Origin: Rhipidocladum racemiflorum
Taxonomy: Eukaryota; Streptophyta; Magnoliopsida; Poales; Poaceae
DNA: 64,000 bases
Direction of reading: 5' to 3'
Assembly (NCBI GenBank): GCA_036346355.1
Contig: CM070590.1
Location: forward strand, 45,727,749 to 45,791,748
Part shown: positions 1 to 11,700 of the stretch, piece by piece
Layout of the letters: every line of letters starts with the position of its first letter
Numbering within the stretch: position 1 is the stretch's first letter
Notes under the pieces: generated by a model
What the model was told of the DNA's origin: nothing
The model's input: only the letters and a program-made list of their open reading frames with translations
Databases searched by the model: none
Program-made: the position numbers and the translations under genes

Positions 1-299
1 GTGGCGGGAAGAAGAGGTCACTCCCGAAGCTACTCCATCTGGAAACATAATTACATACTCAATTCACAAGTTCTAGAGTCAACAAACAACAAACAAACCA
101 CATAAATACTCCCTAAATCAAATTTTCCCCAAATCTGAATTTTCATACAAAACTGGTTTGGGTAGCCTCTTTGCCAAAGCATAACTATTGCTATACAACT
201 CCAAATTGAGCAAACAAAGACATTTTAAATGTCTACTCAGAATTTGCTAACTATCTCTAGGCAATTTTAAATCCAAATTCGGCCTCAAACTTGCTCTAA

Positions 300-1010
300 T
301 TCACAGATCAAAATTGAATCTTCTACTAGTTGCAATTTGGACATAAATTGGTAATTCTTTCATAACTTTTTAATGGTTGAACCAAAATTCATGTTCTTGG
401 ACCCTAAATGAGCATAAGAGGATGTACTATAGTTACCCCATATCCATTCATTCAACAACTGAAGTTAAAGTCCTCAAACTGAACTCTGAACTTCAGACCA
501 AACTCTGAACATTCAGAGAAACAGCAAACAGGACAGCAAATACTAAAAATTGCATAACTTCTAAATGGTTTGGTCAAATTGTGTGTTCTTGAGCTGTACA
601 GAATCTTGAGAGCACTAGCTACTGGCAACCAAATTAACAGGAGATGGCTCCAAGATCCTCTAATCAACCTCTGAACATTCATCCCAAATTCTGAACATCC
701 AGAAAAACAAGTTTCTGGGCAGCAAGTTCAAAACAACATAACTTTTGATTTGTGAACTGGAATCAAACAAACAAGTACATTTTATTAAACAAAAGGAAAT
801 TTCCCACAACTTTCTAGGCAAATGGAAAAGCTAACTCGATCTGCAACAAGCTCAAATCTGAAGCTCAACTTTTCAGCTCACAGATCCACTTACTCGGAAC
901 AGTCTGTAGTAAAATCAACATAACTTTCAAATGGCTTAACGGATTTTCGAGTTCTTATACTCTAACGAAACATAAGAACAATATCTACAATAAACTCTAC
1001 AGCCGGCTGG
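300..1010. repeat. Degenerate tandem repeat, about 185 bp, four units
   Basis: The motif CATAACTT plus AT-rich context recurs near 359, 553, 736 and 919, spaced about 184-190 bp. Flanking text also aligns between units: TCTGAACATTCAGAGAAACA near 505 corresponds to TCTGAACATCCAGAAAAACA near 690. The units are strongly diverged. They lie within element G. Confidence 0.6.
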
Positions 1011-1681
1011 GCATTTGACCCTTCTAGATACCTCAAAAACGAGCTACAAAATAGGACTGAATTCTGCTCAAAAACAGAAAACACATTCCCTCCAATAGAA
1101 CTAGGTTTCCCTCCACAAATTTCAACCCTAGGGTCCCTAGAACCCTAGCAACCAGCACGTTTTGAACTTCTTTTATCTTTGTTCTTTGAATTTCCTATTC
1201 CTCCTAAGTACATAGTTTGTTGCAGCTTTCCTGTTTCAGTCTCGACTTTGGTTTCCATTCAAGTAAAGACAGAGGGCAGAAATGATTATAGGTGGTCCCG
1301 TGCACCTCCAAATCTGAGCTCACACAACCATCCATGGGGGAAGGAAGCACTTACCAAGAAGGGAGGCAAGGAAGGAGAGGAGGGAGGAGCTGATGGCTGC
1401 TGCTGCAAGGAGCGCCGGTAGGAGGATGCTGTAGGAGGAGGTGCCAAGCTAGGGCAGGGAGAAGGGTGCCCAAGCTGCTGCCTTGGGGGAGGGAGAGCCA
1501 CCTTGCTGCAGCTGGGGAGAGGAGAGGCACCATTGCTGTCCTTGGGAGCTCCTCACACGAAAAGAAAGGGGGAAGATAAAACCAAGAAATGCTGTTAGAA
1601 GAGGTGGCTGTTTTTTTTTTCTTGCTTGCTTTCTTTCTTTTCTAGTGAAGGGAGGAGATTCCAAAGCACTTACACTACTAC

Positions 1682-1706
1682 TTCTCTCTCTCTCTCTCTC
1701 TCTCTA
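1682..1706. repeat. (CT)n microsatellite
   Basis: About 12 CT units in a row inside element G. Simple sequence with no further meaning visible. Confidence 0.9.
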
Positions 1707-1882
1707 GAACAACATCTCAAATAGATTAAGATGCAACAAAATACTTTTCCACAAATAAATACAAATTCCTTTGCATTTTAAACATGTTAAAACAATTGCT
1801 CCGGGCAATAAGAAAATTGAAGATTAACCGATAATATTCCAAATTGGCAAAACTAAGGATTAAATTCAGGGGCGGCATTACA

Positions 1883-2178
1883 GGCGCAAACATCAACATC
1901 TCTGTTTCTTGAGAATTTAATCCAACAAAAACACGTTCACGATGGATCGAAACAACATTGGTCCGGCGTAAACAAGCAACTATCTGTAACCTGAAAAACT
2001 AGTCCGGTGCAAAAGAAAAACCCTCTGTAGCTTGAAAACACTTAACCAAAGCTTATCACAAGTATACCGAATGATCATATGAGGCACCACATGCACAAGC
2101 ACCACACATGCCATGAGCACAAACACTTTGCAATGCCAAATGTATCATTAAGCCAATTTTTCAGCACGTGATTTCACA
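1883..2178 (-). mobile_element. Element B 3' LTR, visible terminal part
   Basis: Close match to the end of the other B LTR (about 57605-57901), ending in GATTTCACA at 2178, which on the minus strand is the LTR start TGTGAAATC. It includes one palindromic unit near 1938-1970. The rest of the LTR lies left of element G. Confidence 0.9.
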
Positions 2179-3250
2179 ATGTCCCCCTTGATGAAAACAT
2201 TGGCAACACCATTTAGAACTTATCATTGGCATTCACTTCACAAGAATTTTTTTTTTTGAAAGCAACAAGTTTGAAAATCAAAAACCAAAGTGGAAAAACA
2301 CAAAATCTCCCCATTTGACAAATATGGAAAGTGAAAAACTTCCCTTAGGTGAAAATAAGAAAAATCTCCCCCTAAGAAGAAAAATATGTGTGTGAATGTG
2401 CAATGTGCCCAACATTCTCCAAAGTTCTCACCCTTTGACAATGGATTCATAAAGAATACAAAAGAGAGAACAAAATGTTTTTGTTTTCTTTTTACTAAGC
2501 ATTATAAGTTATTCACAAATGAAATTCATCTCCAAGACATGCTATCAAAGATATTTGCACCCTCAAATCTACACAGAGACAATGTAAAGTAAACACAACT
2601 AGAGATCAAGTACTATTAATGATTTTTTGCATGGCATGATGTCCCTTTCTCAACTACCTCAAAACCTAAAACATTGAATTTTTGTGCATTTTCATTTGTG
2701 CTTGAAAAGCTGATTTATTGATTGTAACAAAAATACAAATGCAAGGAATTATATGCACAATCAGCCTTACTTTTCAACCATGCCAAGCAATGAGCTTAAG
2801 GTTTCATAGTTTCAGACATACACAACCTCTTCGAAGTTCATATCAAGGTGCAATGATAAGCAGTCTCGTAAAGAGGAAGTGTAATAGTGCATACTACATT
2901 GATCTTGCATCTATCAATTATCACTTTTTGAGCGTTTTAGTTCTTTTAACTTTGAAAACTTCCAAATTGAGCACCTTTTTGAGCAGGATCAAGATAGCCA
3001 AGAAAGTTCAACCATGACAAGATTTAATTTAAGTTGTCATTCCAATTAAATAGTCATGTCAGAAACTACATCATATATGCATAAACAAGAAGTTGCAAAG
3101 AACTTATAGCATAAACATGGCTTCAAATAACATATGTGTATCAAATATAATGCTCATTACTTTTTCAAAGTTTTTTTTTATTTTTCATTTAAGAAATACA
3201 AAGAAAAAAATTATGTTACAAAATATTACAAAGTTTTCAAAAACTCCCCC
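2179..3250 (-). other. Element B 3' untranslated region with PPT
   Basis: Non-coding stretch between the RNase H stop and the LTR. It holds the PPT next to the LTR (2179-2192, minus strand ATCAAGGGGGACAT). Further PPT-like GGGGGAG tracts (minus strand) lie near 2305, 2365 and 3245. This matches the 3' region of element A, which also has repeated PPT-like tracts. No gene seen. Confidence 0.8.
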
Positions 3251-4650
3251 TCAAAACAAACCCATTGGGTGAACAACCCCAAGTTCTCCCTAAATAAAAG
3301 AAAAACGAGAAGAAGACAAAGGTTTTGTGAAAATGTCTGCCAATTGATGTTTAGTATCCACATAGTGAAGCACAATATTTCCTTTTTCTACATGATCTCT
3401 GAGAAAGTGAAATCTGATATCAATATATTTTGTCCTAGAATGTTGCACAGGGTTCTTAGCAATACATATTGCACTAGTGTTATCACATAAAAGAGGAACA
3501 CTATCCAGATTAACCCCATAATCTTTAAGTGCATCTAATATCCAAAGAATTTGAGAGCAACAATTAGCAACAGCCACATATTCAGATTTAGTAGTTGATT
3601 GTGCAACAAAAGATTGTTTTCTAGATGACCATGCAATAAGAGAATTACCCAAGAAGTGACATGAACCAGATGTACTTTTTCTATCAATTCTACATCCTCC
3701 AAAATTAGCATCAGAGAAAGGTCTTAAACTAAAGCATGAGGAAACAGAAAGCCAAATGCCAAAACCTTGAGTACCATGGAGATACCTAAAAATTCGCTTG
3801 ACCGTTTGTCGATGTGAAGCACGTGGGGAAGCTTGAAAACGAGCACACAAGCACACAACAAATTGTATATCCGGCTTTGATGCAGTGAGGTACAGTAGTG
3901 AACCTATCATGCTTCTATATTCCTTTTGATCAACCGGCTCACCATCTTCATCCGGATCAAGTGTGCAAGTGCCTCCCATGGGTGTCATGATTGGTTTGTA
4001 GTTTTCCATTCCAAAGTGACAGAGCAAATCTTTTGTGTACTTGCTTTGATGAACAAAAGTACCTTCCTTTGTTTGTTTGATTTGAAGTCATAGAAAGTAT
4101 GTCCACTCACCCATCATACTCATCTGAAATTCCTTCCGCATGGTATCTGAAAACTTGGACACTAAAACATGAGAGGAACCACCAAAGATAATATCATCTA
4201 CATAAATCTGAACGAATAGTTGATCATTGCCTTTCTTGAGTAAAAAGAGAGTTTTGTCAACCTTTCCCATTGAGAACCCTTCTTCAAGTAAAAAGGTTTT
4301 TAGCCTATCATACCATGCTCAAGAGGCTTGTTTCAGACCATACAAAGCTTTTGACAATTTGTACACACGATCTGGAAACTTGGGATTTTCAAAACCTGGT
4401 GGTTGCTTAACATACACCTCCTCATTAATATAGCCATTAAGAAAAACACTTTTTACAACCATTTGGCATAATCTGAAACATTTAGATGTAGCAAATGCTA
4501 AGAGAATTCTAATAACTTTCAATTCTAGCAACAGGAGCAAAGGTTTCTTCAAAATCTAAGCCTTCAACTTGAGTAAAACCTTAATCAACCAATCTAGCCT
4601 TGTTTCTAACAACAACACCATCCTCACTTTGTTTATTTTTGAAAACCCAT
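3251..4650 (-). pseudogene. Element B reverse transcriptase and RNase H (C-terminal part), broken
   Basis: Minus-strand Ty1/copia RVT_2-type reverse transcriptase followed by RNase H. Visible landmarks are SEDGVVVRNKARLVD near 4580-4625, VYVKQPPGFENP near 4390, KALYGLKQA near 4325, the catalytic YVDD at 4193-4204, RSMIGSLLYLTASKPD near 3905, and the RNase H motifs SDANFGG near 3700 and AQSTTKSEYVAVA near 3580. The end HQLADIFTKPL is typical of copia RNase H, which removes the RNA strand during cDNA synthesis. There are frameshifts near 4040, 4310 and 4560 and a stop in the last exon-like stretch (near 3290). The N-terminal part of the same RT lies at 43976-44199, beyond the C insertion. Confidence 0.92.
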
Positions 4651-4782
4651 TGAAGGACCATGTGGAGGTCCACTCGTGGTTGTGATGAGTATTTAACATG
4701 TATTTGATCTTGGGCTACTCGTGTTTGAAGTTTGATTCGAATTTGAATTGAAATTTGAGGCAATTTGGATTGACTCTGTGCC

Positions 4783-4975
4783 AAGCAGCACTACCGGCCC
4801 AATAGGGCGGTACTGTCGGCCTCAGGCGGCAGTACCGGCCAGGAGGGCGGTCACTTTTTTCCAGAAAGGGTGCATTTACTGTTCACCATCAAGCGGCACA
4901 ACCGCTAGGGTTGGACGGTACTGCCAGCCGAGCGGCTGTACCGGCCTTTGCACTGCGGTAGTGCCGGCCAAGCTT
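4783..4975. repeat. GGCAGTACCGGCC-type inverted/tandem repeats in C 5' LTR
   Basis: Repeated GC-rich words occur in both orientations: GGCGGTACTGTCGGCC, GGCGGCAGTACCGGCC, CGGTACTGCCAGCCG and GCGGTAGTGCCGGCC. A second cluster lies at 6172-6262 and matching clusters are in the 3' LTR. Adjacent opposite copies can pair as hairpins. Confidence 0.8.
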
Positions 4976-5459
4976 CGATGCATTCTGTTTTTAATGAACA
5001 AATGGGTTAATGGATGATTAATTGGTTCATTAATTTCACTTTAATGTTGGGCAATACTATGTGATGTGTTTCCTTGTCTTTTGATGTGTGCAGGGCTCCG
5101 ATCCGAGCTCACGGTGAGGCAAAGGAAGGCCGGGACTAGGCGAGGAGCGCCGGAGGTCCGAGAGGCCGGTGATCGCTGGAGGATGGCCGGAGTTGGAGCG
5201 GGTGCAAGTCAAAGTGTCAAGGGAACCATGAGGATGCTAGCTTGATGCTGCACGGATAAAGGAGGACCGTTGGATCGCGGTTCATAATGAAGATAGTGTA
5301 GTGGTTAAGTCTAGCGGCTTTGAGAAGCGTGCAAAACCTGTTATGTTAGTGGGTTTCGGGTTAGCCCAAGAGATGGATTGAGTAGGGTTAATCCTAGCCC
5401 TTGATGGAGTGCCCTAGGGTTTGGGACTCATCCAAGGGTGGAAGGTGTCCCTAGAGTAG

Positions 5460-5467
5460 TATAAATA
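5460..5467 (+). promoter_or_regulatory. TATA box of element C 5' LTR
   Basis: TATAAATA followed by a G-rich run. The same box is kept in the 3' LTR at 43039-43046. RNA start would be expected about 30 bp downstream. Confidence 0.65.
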
Positions 5468-6171
5468 GAGGGGGTGGAGGGAGGCCTCCATGCCCATTCA
5501 TTCTTTGAGAAGTTTTGTGCTCCTTTGAGCTTTGCCCACATGAAGTGAGGCTTTGTAAAAACTTCAAAGAAAAAATACAAAAATATTTTCCACATTTCTG
5601 AATTTATATTCCGCATTTACATTATGTCTTTATATTAAGCAATTTAAATTCAGTCTTTACTTTCTCACAATTTAATTTCCGCAAGTTGATTTTGCCTCCC
5701 CTCCTTCTACTTGCTTTTGGTTCTTCATGCCTAGATGAGTGATTGATTGGATGAATATTCCTTGAGATCGTATCCCAATCCTCTAGGCAACCCTTCTTGT
5801 CTTGCGAGAAAACCGATCTTTGAGCGTTCATGAAGAAGTCTTTGTACATCGAGTATTTGGTTTGGTTCTTGCATACTCTAGGTTGTTGTGACTAGTGGGA
5901 GTATATCCAAGTCTTTCTTGATCATCAAATACACACGAGCAACGCTAGGTCGCGAAGTTGCATTTTCTTGCGTTCTTGGTATCTCTCCTCTTCAAACGGT
6001 TAAAGGTCATAACTTTGACGTCAATCCTTGCGATTGATTGTGTGAATAAGTTCCTAACATCCTTTAGAGGGTATCTACAAAGTTTCATGAGCAACCAACC
6101 GCTAGATCAATAGTTTCATCAATTTGGTCTTGGTCACAGGTTGTTTTTCTGCACCCTGTTCTTGAGCCCAG

Positions 6172-6262
6172 CAGCACCGCCTTCCACGAGCAGTAGTACC
6201 GGCTAGGCGGCAGTACCACCCTTGAATAGCGGTAGTGCCGGCCGAGCGGCAGTACCGGCCTT
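6172..6262. repeat. Second GGCAGTACC-type repeat cluster in C 5' LTR
   Basis: Includes GGCGGCAGTACC, GCGGTAGTGCCGGCC and GAGCGGCAGTACCGGCC close together. The copy in the 3' LTR (43740-43820) is shorter. Confidence 0.75.
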
Positions 6263-6417
6263 AGGGTTTTTTTTGCTGACATGTTTGCTCCAGAATTTCC
6301 GATTCTTTTTGGAGGAGTTCTTCTTGGGTGTTATTTGTCCAAACAGATGGAGAAGTTTTATTTTGGCCAATTTGGCATCATTCACCCCCCCTTTGATCCC
6401 CATTCCGATCTTTCAAT

Positions 6418-6430
6418 TGGTATCAGAGCC
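6418..6430 (+). promoter_or_regulatory. Primer-binding site of element C
   Basis: TGGTATCAGAGCC lies 2 bp after the LTR end. It is complementary to the 3' end of initiator methionine tRNA, the usual primer of plant LTR retrotransposons. C's leader continues only to 6474, where D is inserted at the gag start codon. Confidence 0.93.
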
Positions 6431-7408
6431 GGTTTTGCTCTATCATAGATCTTGACCGGTCTCAAGAGCCATGGTGTGACACCACGGAGTGTCGTAACCT
6501 TATATAATGTGAATGTTGAGGTCAAAAAAAAACATTATGAAATATGGAATTGGAGGTTGAAACATTACGATATGAGGTTTATTTGCGTTTCCGGGCCGTT
6601 TCCAGGAGTTTGGGCCTTTCCGGGGGAGTTTGGGCCTAAGCGAAAGGGTCATGGGCCTTGGTGGGGAGGAGTTTGAGTCCATTTAGGAGTAGGAGTCCTG
6701 TTTGGGGGCCTCCTCCTACCCTTTTGGGAGCCCCACCCCTGCTTGGTGCGCCCCCCCACCTCCCCTTTTGTGCCCTACCGCCCCCCAATCCTCCTCCTAG
6801 CCGCACCCCCCCACCACCTCTCCCCATTGCGCCACCACCCCTCCACAACCTCTCCACCTCCCCTGCTGCCCCTAGGGGAGTTCTCCACCTCAACACCTCG
6901 AATATCCGTCAATTGGAGCGCTCCGCGACGAGGAGATCCGGTGGATTTGGAGCGAGGAAGGAGATCGCGCGAACCGGGAGGAGATCCGTTGGGTTTTCGT
7001 GCGTCGGGCGAAGGTATGGCCATGAGAATCCTTAGGGTTGGTCTAGGTACTGTTCTAAGGGTTATTATCATGTTTTTAGATCAATTCGTGGAGCTGTAGT
7101 TGGGTAGATTAGATGGAATCTTGAGTTTGCCACGTTCTCTGTTTCGGGCAGCATGAGCAGTCGACCTAGGGTTTGGGTTTTCGCCAATTTAGATTCGGAT
7201 TTTGGTCATCCGCCTATTGAAGAAGTTGTAGGTAACTTCAATACCTTTCAGTGGGTAAAAAGAACGTCCAATTACGCCCAGCCGTTTGAAAGTTATTCTC
7301 GTTTTACCGAACGTATTAAAAACTGTGACGTGATTGGAACAGATCACGGTATTTTGTAGATTAAACCACTTTAGAGTCCGAATTAGTCTTACCATATACT
7401 TAGAAAAA

Positions 7409-7426
7409 GTTAGGAAATTTCCTAAC
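7409..7426. promoter_or_regulatory. Perfect 18-bp palindrome GTTAGGAAATTTCCTAAC
   Basis: Its core TAGGAAATTTCCTA is kept in all four D/F family LTRs: here, 14013-14026, 47653-47666 and 51991-52004. A dimeric protein-binding site is possible but not shown. Confidence 0.6.
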
Positions 7427-7878
7427 CTACGCGAGGATGTACTCGTTTATTCGATTCAGAGTTTTAGAACCCGAGTTATGCCTTTTGGAATGCTGCTGTC
7501 CCGACGGGACAGAACCTCTGTTTTTGGGTTTTGCGAGTAGTATGCGATGTCGAGGTAGGAGAGTGTTTGCGTAATGTTTTGTGGACATGATTGTGAGTGT
7601 GTGGTACCTATGTGCAGGTGGTGTGACCCCGGGAGTGCCTTCTACTTCTCGCCAATCCGTCGCCCATGGTTGAGGCAAGTGTATTGGAATGGGGAGCGGG
7701 TTGTGGTTTGCTAGATTGGTTGAGATTGAAATTGAATATATGAAATGTTCACATGCCATGATTTAATGTTTGCCATTGATATGATGAATATGCTTATTAT
7801 GTTATGATGCCATGTGTTAATGTACAAGTTATTTATAATGTTGCCATGTTTGCATACATGGCATGATACATGGCCCAG

Positions 7879-7947
7879 GCGGTGAGAAAGTCATAACTAG
7901 TCCGGGGAAGGTCGGTGAGAAAGTTATGACTAATCCGGAGAGCCAAT
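7879..7947. repeat. Two tandem CGGTGAGAAAGT...CCGG units in D LTR
   Basis: Two units of about 34 bp, each reading CGGTGAGAAAGT, then TATAACTAGT or TATGACTAAT, then CCGG. The same text recurs once in the D internal region at 11903-11940 and in the F LTRs (47150-47215 and 51480-51550, reverse). Confidence 0.8.
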
Positions 7948-8732
7948 GAGTAAGTCATACATCGTGATTCCATCCACCGCGGTGTATGGAAGCGAGGAGT
8001 AGGCACCCTCCATCTTCGGGATGGAAGGGGGGAGATGGTGCACACCGACGGGTGTGTACTCAACCATACCGGTATGAGTTTCCAAGAGATATGTGCATCG
8101 CATTGCATTATATGAGGATGTTATATGATGATGATATATGATGATGTCAATGATATGCTTACACTATTAATATGAGATGTGTATAGTGTCGTATGTGAAA
8201 AGTGGTGATGAAGGTATTGGAATGTATTTTCTTGTTCCATTGCAATATACTTGCTGAGTGATGAACTCACGCTTGTATTTATGTTGTTTTTCTTAGGTAC
8301 CATGAAACCGGCATGCGGGAAAGGGAGCTAGTCACACGTCATCACTTAGCATCACACATATAAACAATGACATGTTCCTTCCTTTAATTGTGATGGTTAA
8401 TTCACTGAACTAAACTGTGGTGTTGATGCTTTGTTGGTTGCCATGAGTAAATGATTAGTCCATATTTGACATGAGACTAATAGGCTTATATCCTTAACTG
8501 TATGATGGCTGAAATTCCTGTTTTCTCAAGTTCTTACTATCATTCTTTATGCTATCTTGATATGTGAAGATTGTTGTTGCTCAATCCATGGAAAAACAAA
8601 GGAGATGCTGTCGAAATTTTTGGTTTTAGCATTTACTCCTTTGCTGCAATTTATCTTAATTTATGGTATTTAGATGTTGTTTAGCCTATGTTTGGTAGCA
8701 TTCAAGCATGCCAGATGCCAGGGTGTTACAGT

Positions 8733-8744
8733 TGGTATCAGAGC
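8733..8744 (+). promoter_or_regulatory. Primer-binding site of element D
   Basis: TGGTATCAGAGC, 2 bp after the LTR; initiator methionine tRNA type. Confidence 0.93.
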
Positions 8745-11700
8745 GGGCTGTAGGTCCTTGGAATGTGTATTTTTAGTGTCATACCTTTGGTTACAACTAA
8801 AATGTGATGTGGGATAACTTAGAAACATGGCTTAGGTTTTAACTAAAATTTTGTCATAGGATAGCAACATTAAAACTTGCAAAAGTGGTATAACCAATCT
8901 AAAATTTGACACACATGAATGCACAGTAGGAAAGGGTATGGGTATCATTCCTTTATGCTTAAATGTTGTATTTAAGCTTTGATGTTGAATGCTTCATTTG
9001 ATAATGAGATAAATGATTGAATTGTGCTTGTTGTGGTGATAAAGTGGGGTTGTGGTGCCGAAGGGTTTCGGTCACCACTTTTGTTAATAGTAAGAGTGTG
9101 GTTTGACGGTATGGCCGGTTAAAGCCATCACCGAAGAACTATGAATCCCTTGTGGGGAAAGAGTGCTTACCTTTTCTATCGTAGATCGGGTAGTTGGCTG
9201 GAGACAAATAGAAGAGTTGATGGTGGTATCCTTCGGATGCTTTTCACCGTTTCAATGGTCGTTTTGGTTGGTCTTCTTGTTTTTTTTAGTCGATTGAAAT
9301 AAAAAAAAAGTGTTTGGTCTTGGATTTTCACGGATTGTTCTGTATGCGGTATGTGGTTTTGTCTTCCTTGGTTGAAGAAGAAGAAGAAGAGTCTAGTGTT
9401 GCGCTTCTGTTGGTCGCTATTTTTTTTCTTTGACACCGGTTTTGTTGGTCATTACGGGCTGTCTTGAGGAGGAAACTTTTGTGGTTGTTGTTCTCCCTAT
9501 CTAAGAAAAAGTGTTGGAGTTTCCCCTTGTGCAGGCCTTGAGTTGGTGGAGCTAAGTTTGAATCTTTTATCGAAAAAATTTTAGTGAACATTTGATTTTC
9601 CCTGGTGCATCCTTCTTCCTTCTTGGAAGTATAGATCTTGAGATTTCTTGAAGAGTTTTGTGGGCAAATTTGGAAATTTGAGAGTTGAGCTCTCCTGCAT
9701 TTCTGTTGGAGTTTTGTTTTTCTTCCTTGCTTGGAAAGGAGAAATTTTCTATCGGTGTTCGTTCTGGTTCTTGAGTTGTGGTTATCTTTAAAAGATGAGT
9801 TGCATCCTGTTTGTCATGAGTTCGTGCCCCATGAAGGTGTTTAGAAAAGTTTATGTCTGTGCTATGTAGTAGGTAACAATGTGATTTATGGAATGATATG
9901 TTGCTAAGATAAATTTTGAGTTGAATCAATTCAATGTGATTATCATCTCTAGCTGGAGAATAAATAGACTACTAGTGTTGTAGTTTACTCTGTAGCTAGA
10001 ATGATTAAAGGGGTTAATGTACATGCTTAGACTCTGTTGCCTTGCTTTAAAAGTGCTTATGATCCTCGTTAATGTTACAAGTTTAAACCTTGATGCCTAG
10101 TTAGAACATTAAGATGATGTAAATTAATGATACTGTTAAAGAAACCTTGCCGGTTGTTTAAATATGTCCTAATCTAACGGGTTAATAGAGAAATTTAATC
10201 ATGTTGACTAGAGGCTTTAATTTGGAAGTTGATTAGAGTTGCTATTTATGTTGTTGCAAACTACTAGTATATTTGGAAGTATGCAGTTGTGTCTCTACAA
10301 TGCTAGTATTAATATCAATTGAGAAGACATAAGACTTATTGTTAATGATGTTGTTAAGGGCAGTGTTAATGCTAGTACCGATGTCAATTGGGAAAAAAAC
10401 ATAGGTCTCGTTGTTGTTTTAAGAACATTGTGCTGATCTAACTTATTAAATCTAATTTAATAGTTGGAGTATGTTGTGTAGTGACAATTTTGTTGCAACC
10501 TATGTGTAAGGTAGCTAAAAGCAATGTTGTTGATCGATGATTATGCAAAGAATTGATATAGATGCTTTGGTAGTGTCGTTAATTGTTGGAAACCATTGAT
10601 CCAATAGAAGAAAAGTGTAAAACTGTGGTATTATGTCGAGTACATGTTGTGATGGGATGAACAATGGATAATAATCATGATGCAAGATTTTAATCTTAAT
10701 GAATGCATATCTTAGAATCCTATTTACGAATTTTATCTTGTAGAGATATTACTTATTTGTTGAAGTCATTTTATTGATTGAACAAGTTTCAATTGTCAAC
10801 GTTTTGATGTATGGATAGTATAAACTTGATAGGTTGACCATGCTCAAGTAGCTGTTGAAGTACTATGTTTGAAATATAGAATATGTTGTTATATGATTTG
10901 GTGATCCTTGGGGATCATGTCAATGTAGTCTTGGTTGGGTGCTTTTGTGATAAGCATCTTAAACCTTAATTAAAAGTGTTGGGAATGGTAACTAGAGAAA
11001 GAAATTGTTATGTAAATTTTGTTAAATCCTGTTGGACTCTCGTGATGAATAAATAGTGATTATTGAATGCTTAAATGGTAAGTGTAGTGGAATACAAATT
11101 ATGGTGGGTTTCATGCTGAGCTGTTATTTAAAACCTTTTGAACTGGTGTGGTTGTTTGCCATTTTGGTTGAATGCCTTCGGTCAAGGTATCCCTTGTATT
11201 GTGTTTCCGAGTTTCCCTAAAACCCGTAGCTATTGGTGCCAATCTTTGGTTTTGGCTATTCTGTTTAATTTGTGCCATGAGTATGGATTTACACCCAAAA
11301 GTTTTTGAGTGGATCGCGCTCCTTCTCCTTCACCCTGAATTATCTTTGGAATAAATTTTAACAGAAGCAGATGGACATAGTGGGTTGTGTTTGAAACTCT
11401 TGGGATTTAATTTTTAACTCTTTTTGACTGGAGATGGATTTACTTGCATAATGTGTGTGATGTTTTCGAGTGCTTCAAAAAGGTAGATTTTATGAATGTT
11501 TTATAAAGTGATTTTGTTAGTGAGGTGTTCCCTTTTGGAAATGAGTTTCCCTCTCCTTGAGAAAAATTTGTGACGGTTGTGGGAACGGATGCTCGACTTG
11601 AAATTTTAATGTTCTCTTCCAAAATGTTGAATTTGGATGAAATGCAATGTTTTGCAAGTTCAGTTTTCAATTGATGTGGGATGTGATGCGACGTGGTGTT

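Larger units (their letters stand above)
1..1882 (-). mobile_element. Element G: LTR-retrotransposon fragment (probably LTR)
   Basis: The right boundary is sharp. At 1882 the sequence ends in ...GCATTACA, which on the minus strand is TGTAATGCC, a typical grass LTR start. From 1883 the sequence is the LTR of another element (B), so G appears to be inserted in B's left LTR, with expected TSD GGCGC (1883-1887); the partner lies outside the window. There is no credible coding sequence. The left two thirds are AT-rich with diverged repeats of about 185 bp, followed by a GA/GC-rich leader-like stretch (1340-1560) with a minus-strand GTAAGT donor-like site ending at 1354. The family is not recognised, and whether position 1 is LTR or internal is unknown. 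Confidence 0.6.
4651..6415 (+). mobile_element. Element C 5' LTR
   Basis: Begins TGAAGGACC and ends GATCTTTCA just before the PBS; 1,765 bp. It matches 42273-43975 almost throughout. It contains GC-rich palindromic repeats near both ends of the LTR and a TATA box. Like other LTRs it should provide promoter, RNA start and polyadenylation signals. Confidence 0.93.
6475..8730 (+). mobile_element. Element D 5' LTR
   Basis: 2,256 bp. Landmarks: a C-rich leader-like zone (6680-6900); donor-like GAAG/GTATGG at 7013/7014; an 18-bp palindrome at 7409-7426; acceptor-like GTGCAG/GTGG at 7617/7618; and two tandem CGGTGAGAAAGT units at 7879-7947. The open frames in the C-rich zone are low-complexity and not protein-like. 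Confidence 0.93.

Noticed and set aside
1179..1707. Several short ORFs in element G
   Set aside because: Low-complexity GA/CT-rich translation, overlapping on both strands.
6658..7099. Overlapping Pro-rich ORFs in D LTRs (also 13276-13701)
   Set aside because: Open in several frames because of C-rich sequence; differing between the two LTRs through indels; no motif.
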